DNA of 17,852 nucleotides from Burkholderiaceae bacterium. GTDB taxonomy: Bacteria > Pseudomonadota > Gammaproteobacteria > Burkholderiales > Burkholderiaceae. The notes below the pieces were generated by a model. The model saw only the letters and a list, made by a program, of their open reading frames with translations. It was not told the origin of the DNA and searched no databases. Below are positions 13,091 through 17,852 of this stretch, piece by piece. The stretch is from positions 1-17,852 of the forward strand of contig JASLEM010000222.1 of NCBI GenBank assembly GCA_030151165.1. The letters run 5' to 3'. Position numbers and translations under genes: made by a program. Position 1 is the first letter of the stretch, and each line of letters opens with the position of its first letter.

Positions 13091-15388
13091 TCATCGCCGT
13101 CGCGCGGACTCCACGCCGGCGACGCGCGTCACCAGCTGCAGCACCTGGCCCAGGCGCTCCGCGTTGTCGATCTCCACCGTGAACGTCATGAACGCGCGCC
13201 GGTCGGCCGCGCCCTTGGTCGACTGCGAGTTCACGCCGATGACGTTGACGCGCTGCTTGGCCAGCACTTCGGAGATGTCGCGCAGCAGGCCTTGCCGATC
13301 CTGCGCCTCGACGATCACGTCGACCGCGTAGAGCCCCTTGCCCTCGCGCGCGTCCAGGCCCACGCCCCACTCCACCGGGATCACGCGCTCGGGCGTGGTC
13401 GCGGCCATGTGGCGGAAGTTCGTGCAATCGGTGCGGTGCACGGCGACGCCCTTGCCGCGCGTGACGTAGCCGCCGATGGCGTCCGGCGGCGCCGGGCGGC
13501 AACAGCTCGCGAGCGTGGTGAGCAGCGAGTCGATGCCCACCACCAGCACGCCGCCGCGGCCGGTCGCGCCGCCGGTGCGCGGGCGCTTGAGCTGGATGAC
13601 GTCGTCCGGCGCCGGCGGCTCCGCGGGGCGCAGCAGGTTCTCGATGTTGCGCAGCGAGTATTCGTCCTTGCCCACGACCTCGAACAGCGCCTCCGCGTCG
13701 TCGAAGCCCAGCTTGCCGGCGAGCTCCTCGAGGCTGGTCGCCGTGCGGCCCTCGCGCTGCAACAGCTTCTCGACGAGCTCGCGCCCCTTGGCCACCGTCT
13801 GCTCGTGCTGCAGCGCGTTGAACCACGCGCGCACCTTCGCGCGCGCCCGCGGGCTCTTCAGGAAGTGCAGCTCGGTGTTGAGCCAGTCCATCGACGGCCC
13901 GCCCTCGCGCACGGTGACGATCTCCACCGTCTGGCCGTTCTGCAAGGCCGTCGACAGCGGCACCATCACGCCGTCGACGCGCGCGCCGCGGCAGCGATGG
14001 CCGACGTCGGTGTGCAGCGCGTACGCGAAATCGACCGGCGTGCCGCCCGCGGGCAGCTCGATCACGCTGGCCTGCGGCGTGAAGACGTAGATGCGGTCGT
14101 CGGGCGTGACGTGCTGCTGTTCGTCCGGCGTCTCGACGAAGTCGCGCTCCCACGCCAGCAGCTGGCGCAGCACCGCCTTGCGCGCCTGCGCCACCTGCTC
14201 CTCGAAGGCGCCCGCCGCGCTCACGCCGGCGTAGCCCTTCACGCCGGCCTCCTTGTAGGCCCAGTGCGCGGCGACGCCGTGCTCGGCGTGCTCGTGCATC
14301 TCGCGCGTGCGGATCTGCACCTCGAACGCGCGGCCCTTGTCGTCCTGCACGACCGTGTGCAGCGACTGGTAGCCGTTGGCCTTGGGCCGCGCGATGTAGT
14401 CGTCGAACTCGCCGTCGACCGCGCGGAATCGGTCGTTGACGCGGCCGAGGACGGCGTAGCAGGCGGCGACGTCGTCGACGATCACGCGCACGGCGCGGAT
14501 GTCGAACACGTGGTCGAACGCGAGCGCCTTGCCGCGCATCTTCTTCCAGATGCTGTAGATGTGCTTCGGCCGGCCCTGGATGTCCGCGCGGATGCCGGCG
14601 TCGGCGAGCATGTCGGCGAGCTGGCAGCGGAAGGTCTCGATGCCGGCCTCGCGCTCGACGCGGCGCTCGTCGAGCAGCTTCGCGACGCGCCGGTATTCCT
14701 CGGGCTCGAGGAAGCGGAACGACAGGTCCTCCAGCTCCCACTTGATCTGCCAGATGCCCAGCCGGTTGGCGAGCGGCGCGAAGACCTGCTGCGACTCGCG
14801 CGCCATCTCGGGCGGGCACGGCGTCTTCGTCGCGGCGTACCAGCGCAGCGTCTGCAGCCGCGACGCGAGGCGCAGCAGCACCACGCGCAGGTCGCGCGAG
14901 AACGCGAGCAGCATCTTGCGCACGCGCTCGGTCTGCAGCGCACGCTGTTCCTTGCCGATCTGCGCCTCCCGCGCGTTGCGCTGGATCTTCACGAGCCGGC
15001 GCGTCAGGTCGACGAGGCTCGCGTACGACGGCCCGAAGGCCTTCTCCACGACCTCGATCGGCCGCTGCAACCCGTCGCCCGCGTACACGAGGAAGGCCGC
15101 GGCCTGCATCGCGGGCGTGGCGCCGAGGTCGGCCAGGATCTGCGCGACGCCTTCCGCGTGCGGCCAGGCCTCCTCGCCGGTGTCGAGCTTGCGGCCGATC
15201 AGCAGCGGCTCGGAGAACGCCCGGGCGCGCACGAGCGCGGCGACGCCGAGCGCGTCCGCGTCGGCCGGGGCGGTGCCCGCGGCGTCCGACGCCGCGGCCT
15301 GCGGCGCCGCGAGCGCCATGTCGGCGTCGACGATGCGCACGATCGCCGGCGCGTCGTCGGCCGTCGCGGCGGAGGATTGCGTCTTCAT
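13091..15388 (-). CDS. relA: RelA-type (p)ppGpp synthetase, hydrolase domain degenerate
   Basis: A 765-residue ribosome-associated alarmone synthetase that makes (p)ppGpp from ATP and GDP/GTP under amino-acid starvation. Domains in order: a degenerate HD hydrolase domain (about 50-200), where the HDxxED signature is replaced by AGDGLQ around residues 103-108; the synthetase (about 260-390) with GRPKHIYSIWKKM, EFDDY at 327-331, GYQSLHTV and HEHAEHGVAAHW; TGS (about 428-487, IYVFTPQASVIELPAG); a cysteine-containing region near 620-660 (LASCCRP, HRTDCTNF); and a C-terminal ACT domain (about 686-762). The ExDD form of the synthetase motif (here Glu327-Phe-Asp329-Asp330) is typical of monofunctional RelA, as opposed to RxKD in SpoT. 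The ATG at 15388 overlaps the hydrolase stop (ATGA). The same frame is open further upstream but only as a shadow of the hydrolase gene. Confidence 0.95.
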   Translation of the reverse strand: MKTQSSAATADDAPAIVRIVDADMALAAPQAAASDAAGTAPADADALGVAALVRARAFSEPLLIGRKLDTGEEAWPHAEGVAQILADLGATPAMQAAAFLVYAGDGLQRPIEVVEKAFGPSYASLVDLTRRLVKIQRNAREAQIGKEQRALQTERVRKMLLAFSRDLRVVLLRLASRLQTLRWYAATKTPCPPEMARESQQVFAPLANRLGIWQIKWELEDLSFRFLEPEEYRRVAKLLDERRVEREAGIETFRCQLADMLADAGIRADIQGRPKHIYSIWKKMRGKALAFDHVFDIRAVRVIVDDVAACYAVLGRVNDRFRAVDGEFDDYIARPKANGYQSLHTVVQDDKGRAFEVQIRTREMHEHAEHGVAAHWAYKEAGVKGYAGVSAAGAFEEQVAQARKAVLRQLLAWERDFVETPDEQQHVTPDDRIYVFTPQASVIELPAGGTPVDFAYALHTDVGHRCRGARVDGVMVPLSTALQNGQTVEIVTVREGGPSMDWLNTELHFLKSPRARAKVRAWFNALQHEQTVAKGRELVEKLLQREGRTATSLEELAGKLGFDDAEALFEVVGKDEYSLRNIENLLRPAEPPAPDDVIQLKRPRTGGATGRGGVLVVGIDSLLTTLASCCRPAPPDAIGGYVTRGKGVAVHRTDCTNFRHMAATTPERVIPVEWGVGLDAREGKGLYAVDVIVEAQDRQGLLRDISEVLAKQRVNVIGVNSQSTKGAADRRAFMTFTVEIDNAERLGQVLQLVTRVAGVESARRR

Positions 15389-16275
15389 GGCGTGCGCGGC
15401 GCCTCGGCCGCGGGCGCGAGCAGGAACTCGCGCACGACCGCGACCTGGTCGGCATGCACCAGCGTCGGCGCGTGGCCCACGCCGGCGATCTCGTGCACGC
15501 GGGCGCGCGGGCCGCGCGTGGTCATCGCGGCGGCGGTGTCGCGCGACAGCAGGTCGGACTCCGCGCCGCGCAGCACCAGCGTCGGGCAGCGCACGCGGTC
15601 GTACGCCTGCCACAGCATCGCCTCGCCCGCGGCCGCGAGCTCGGGCGTGATGGCGCGGAACGGCACGGCGATCGCCGGGTCGTAGTGCGGCTTGAACCCG
15701 TCGCCATCGGGGACGGCCTGCGGCCGCGACAACGCCATCCACTCCTCGCGCGAGTGCGGGCCGAAGCCGAGCGAGATCGCGCGCAACTGGTCGGCGGCCT
15801 CGTCCATCGACGTCCAGTGCACCGGCATGCCGAGGTAGGTGCCGATGCGCTGCAGCGCGGCGTACTCGATCGCCGGGCCGACGTCGTTCAGCACGAGCCG
15901 CGCGATCGGCGAGTGCTCGAGCGACGCGAGCCCGAGCCCGATCAGCCCGCCCATCGACGTGCCGACCCAGTGCACTTCCCGCGCATCGAGCCGTGCGAGC
16001 AGCGTGACCATGTCCGCGACGTACTGCGGGATCGCGTACGACGACGGCGTCTTCAGCCAGTCGGACCGGCCGCGGCCCACGACGTCCGGGCAGACGACGC
16101 GGAACTCGCCCTCGAGCGCGCGGGCCAGCGTGTCGAAGTCGCGGCCCTGGCGCGACAGCCCGTGCACGCAGACCAGCACGCGCGGGTTCGCGGCGTCGCC
16201 CCACTCCCAGTACGCCATGCGGTGCAGGCCCTCGGGCGCGAGGCACGGGACATGGCGGAGGCGGGGTTCGGTCAT
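15385..16275 (-). CDS. Alpha/beta hydrolase
   Basis: A 296-residue alpha/beta-hydrolase-fold enzyme. Seen: the oxyanion segment VHGLSRQGRDFD (His38-Gly39), nucleophile elbow GTSMGG with Ser107, acid Asp241 in GAESDLLS, and catalytic His268 in GVGHAP, a complete triad. Cys, Trp and Tyr distribution and the absence of a signal suggest a cytoplasmic enzyme, but the substrate cannot be assigned. It overlaps relA by four bases, implying coupled translation. Start ATG 16275 was chosen because a promoter-like sequence lies just upstream and family proteins begin near this point. An in-frame ATG at 16329 would add 18 residues. Neither has a strong ribosome binding site. Confidence 0.88.
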   Translation of the reverse strand: MTEPRLRHVPCLAPEGLHRMAYWEWGDAANPRVLVCVHGLSRQGRDFDTLARALEGEFRVVCPDVVGRGRSDWLKTPSSYAIPQYVADMVTLLARLDAREVHWVGTSMGGLIGLGLASLEHSPIARLVLNDVGPAIEYAALQRIGTYLGMPVHWTSMDEAADQLRAISLGFGPHSREEWMALSRPQAVPDGDGFKPHYDPAIAVPFRAITPELAAAGEAMLWQAYDRVRCPTLVLRGAESDLLSRDTAAAMTTRGPRARVHEIAGVGHAPTLVHADQVAVVREFLLAPAAEAPRTP

Positions 16276-16312
16276 CGCGGCGGCTTTCGAGGGTGAGGAC
16301 GTCTCACCGACG

Positions 16313-16339
16313 ATCGTAGCAAGCAGCAAGGCGCCGCAA
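16313..16339 (-). promoter_or_regulatory. Possible promoter for the hydrolase-relA unit
   Basis: On the minus strand, TTGCGG (16339-16334) and TACGAT (16318-16313) are 15 bases apart, shorter than the ideal 17. Transcription would start near 16306, downstream of the alternative start at 16329 and so consistent with the start at 16275. The evidence is weak. Confidence 0.3.
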
Positions 16340-16366
16340 GCCGAGGAAGCTCATAAACCGCACTCG

Positions 16367-16405
16367 GCGTCGCGCATAAGCATCTGCGGCGCGCGGCCGC
16401 GACGC
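16367..16405 (-). terminator. Possible terminator after the SIMPL gene
   Basis: GCGTCGCG (16367-16374) pairs with CGCGACGC (16398-16405) directly after the stop codon of the SIMPL-domain gene. The loop is 23 bases and contains further GC-rich pairing, but no T-run follows. Intrinsic termination is uncertain. Confidence 0.25.
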
Positions 16406-16407
16406 TT

Positions 16408-17130
16408 CTACTTCAGCTGCACCGAGCCGTTCACGTTGGCCGTGACCGTGCCCGTGCCCGCGGCGACGGGCAGGTCGCTGCTCGCCGACACCGCCATCGC
16501 GCGCGCCATCATCGGCCGGGGCGGCGGCGGCGTGCCGGTGTCGGTCTGCACGTTCACTTCGCGCACCGCGAAGCTGCCGTAGCCGAACGCCTTCGCGTAC
16601 GCGCCGGCCTGCGCCCGAAAGCGCGCGATGGCCTGGGCCGTGACGTCGCCCTCGACCTTCTCGCGCGCCTCGCGCGACACGCTGTAGTCCAGGCTCGAGA
16701 CGTTCATCGACGTGACCTGGCCGGCGAGCGCGGCGATCGTCGCCATGTCGCGGCCCTGCACGTTCATCTGCGTCGAGCCCGTCCAGCCGTTGATGCGGCC
16801 CTTGGCGTCGAAGCGCGGCTGCAGCGAGAAGCCGCCGCCCTGCACCTCCACGTGGCCGTCCGGCTTCGCGACGCGGTTGGCCTGCTCGAGCGCAGCGCCC
16901 AGCGCGCTCTTCAGCGCGGCCTGCACGGCGGCCGAGTCGGCGCCGTCGCGGCTGGTCGAGAACTGCACCGAGATCCAGTCGTTGGGCACCTGGACGCTTG
17001 CGCTGCTGGTCAACGACAGCACGCCTTCGGGCTGCGGCGCGACGACCTGCGCCGAGGCAGGCACGGCGACGGACAGCAGCGGCAACGCGCAGGCGACGGC
17101 CAGAAGCGACTTCTTCAGGATGACGTTCAT
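16408..17130 (-). CDS. Secreted SIMPL-domain (DUF541) protein
   Basis: A 240-residue periplasmic protein of the SIMPL/DUF541 family (related to E. coli YggE, reported to reduce oxidative stress; the molecular activity is unknown). A signal peptide, NVILKKSLLAVACALPLLSVAVPASA (residues 2-27), precedes GVLSLTSSASVQVPNDWISVQFST, the typical first strand. The domain runs to the C-terminus and includes the repeated AIARFRAQAGAYAKAFGYG region and a Pro-rich loop TPPPPRPMMARAMA near residue 205. ATG 17130 is taken because it begins the signal peptide directly. In-frame ATGs at 17142 and 17151 would only lengthen the N-region, and none has a clear ribosome binding site. It is divergent from ompR and shares a dyad-rich control region with it. 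Confidence 0.87.
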   Translation of the reverse strand: MNVILKKSLLAVACALPLLSVAVPASAQVVAPQPEGVLSLTSSASVQVPNDWISVQFSTSRDGADSAAVQAALKSALGAALEQANRVAKPDGHVEVQGGGFSLQPRFDAKGRINGWTGSTQMNVQGRDMATIAALAGQVTSMNVSSLDYSVSREAREKVEGDVTAQAIARFRAQAGAYAKAFGYGSFAVREVNVQTDTGTPPPPRPMMARAMAVSASSDLPVAAGTGTVTANVNGSVQLK

Positions 17131-17236
17131 TCGATGGCTCATGGGACTCATTAGAAAAGCGGAATGGAGCGAATCATGCGGGTTGAACGGGGCGATAGCC
17201 AGGAAGGGGTGGCGATGGCCGTGTCGTCGTGGCAAG

Positions 17237-17316
17237 ATTTGTAACAGAGAGTCAGCCCCAGGCCCGAAACCGCGGAATCGCCGTTTCGACCCCGCAGAAT
17301 CGGGCCTGTTACAAAT
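17237..17316. promoter_or_regulatory. Divergent ompR/SIMPL control region with nested inverted repeats
   Basis: ATTTGTAACAG (17237-17247) and CTGTTACAAAT (17306-17316) form a perfect 11-bp inverted repeat. An inner dyad, CGAAAC-c-GCG (17265-17274) against CGC-c-GTTTCG (17279-17288), has exactly the same centre (17276.5). A third pair, AGGCCCGA (17260-17267) with TCGGGCCT (17300-17307), is offset. TTTGTAACA resembles half-sites of E. coli OmpR-type regulators, so autoregulation by the adjacent OmpR is plausible. The right arm ends 11 bases before the ompR start codon, so it would also lie in the leader or promoter. Confidence 0.6.
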
Positions 17317-17327
17317 TTGGAGACGCC

Positions 17328-17852
17328 ATGTCGGCCATTCCGGGCACCCGCCAAGACCGCATCGTCGTCGTCGACGACGACGCCCGCATCCGCGACCTCC
17401 TGCGTCGCTATCTCAGCCAGGAAGGCTTCGACGTCCTGCTCGCCGAAGACGGCAAGGCGCTCAACCGGCTGATGACGCGCGAGAACATCGACCTGATCGT
17501 GCTCGACCTGATGCTGCCGGGCGAGGACGGCCTGTCGATCTGCCGCCGCCTACGCGCCGCCGGCGACCGCACGCCGATCATCATGCTGACCGCCAAGGTC
17601 GAGGACGTCGACCGCATCGTCGGCCTCGAGGTCGGTGCCGACGACTACCTGCCCAAGCCCTTCAACCCGCGCGAGCTGCTCGCCCGCGTGCACGCGGTGC
17701 TGCGCCGCCGTCCGCCGCAGGAAGCGCCGGGCGCGCCGGCCAAGGACGCGCAGGTCGTGCAGTTCGGCGACTTCGAGTTCGACCTGTCGCTGCGCCGCCT
17801 GACCAAGGAAGGCGAGCCGATCGCGCTGACCACCGGCGAGTTCTCGATGCTC
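17328..17852 (+). CDS. ompR: OmpR-family response regulator (partial, runs off the window)
   Basis: The first 175 codons of a two-component response regulator; the 3' end lies outside the window. The receiver domain has acidic pocket Asp16-Asp17-Asp18, phosphoacceptor Asp60 in VLDLMLPGEDGLSICRRLR, switch Thr88 and Lys110 in LPKPFNPRELLARV. After a linker, the OmpR/PhoB winged-helix domain begins with VVQFGDFEFDLSLRRLTKEG and LTTGEFSML. The sequence matches OmpR itself more than other PhoB-like regulators (RLMTRENIDLIVLDLMLPGEDGLSICRRLR), so an EnvZ-type kinase is expected just downstream. GGAG lies five bases before ATG 17328. It is divergent from the SIMPL gene across the inverted-repeat region. 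Confidence 0.92.
   Translation, partial: MSAIPGTRQDRIVVVDDDARIRDLLRRYLSQEGFDVLLAEDGKALNRLMTRENIDLIVLDLMLPGEDGLSICRRLRAAGDRTPIIMLTAKVEDVDRIVGLEVGADDYLPKPFNPRELLARVHAVLRRRPPQEAPGAPAKDAQVVQFGDFEFDLSLRRLTKEGEPIALTTGEFSML

Noticed and set aside
12917..15685. Plus-strand open frame of 922 codons antisense to relA
   Set aside because: Antisense GC shadow; relA on the opposite strand is unmistakable.
15389..16246. Apparent 286-residue N-terminal extension of RelA
   Set aside because: It is the alpha/beta hydrolase gene read in another frame; RelA begins normally at 15388 in an ATGA overlap.
1..17852. Search for CRISPR arrays, insertion sequences, rRNA and tandem repeats
   Set aside because: No regularly spaced repeats, transposase-like proteins, terminal inverted repeats or rRNA segments were seen.

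Overview
The window is high-GC bacterial chromosome. Ordinary housekeeping and envelope genes are packed on both strands, with 4-nt and 1-nt start/stop overlaps. The gene content (ExDD-type RelA, PC-specific phospholipase C, an HPP-CBS membrane protein, MmgE/PrpD, a SIMPL protein divergent from ompR) and strong G/C third-position bias suggest a betaproteobacterium, probably order Burkholderiales. I inferred that from gene content, not from a marker gene. I see no insertion sequence, integrase, CRISPR array or rRNA.

Layout. 33-1364 (+) is an MmgE/PrpD-family protein that converges on a minus-strand run: Tat-exported phospholipase C (1393-3498), M3 oligoendopeptidase F (3826-5628), HPP-CBS membrane protein (5723-6862) and a MarR-type regulator (6916-7329). 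A perfect 6+1+6 palindrome beside a -10-like box lies upstream of marR. Divergent from marR are an OmpA-domain lipoprotein (7573-8178) and a patatin-like phospholipase (8175-9122), joined by an ATGA overlap. Next comes a less GC-rich patch with an orphan one-TM protein (9227-9532), a minus-strand Rho-independent terminator (9622-9657) and tRNA-Val(GAC) (9788-9864). The probable tRNA promoter lies inside the 3' end of the next gene, a cyclopropane-fatty-acyl-phospholipid synthase (9879-11228).

11516-16275 (-) looks like one transcription unit, read from high to low coordinates: alpha/beta hydrolase, relA, a small membrane protein, and an exported LprI/RsiV-like protein. Adjacent genes overlap by 4 nt (hydrolase/relA) and 1 nt (membrane/LprI). 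A SIMPL-domain secreted protein (16408-17130, -) is divergent from ompR (17328 to the window end, +). Their shared 197-bp control region carries a nested dyad with TTTGTAACA/TGTTACAAA arms.

Themes: lipid and envelope remodelling (phospholipase C, patatin, cyclopropane synthase, OmpA lipoprotein, OmpR) and stress response (RelA, MarR, LprI/RsiV-like, SIMPL). I found no clear new multigene system. The best leads are the nested dyad at ompR/SIMPL, the LprI + RsiV-like protein with its overlapping membrane partner, the tRNA-Val promoter that reuses the cfa stop codon together with the long tRNA trailer, and the orphan 101-residue membrane protein.
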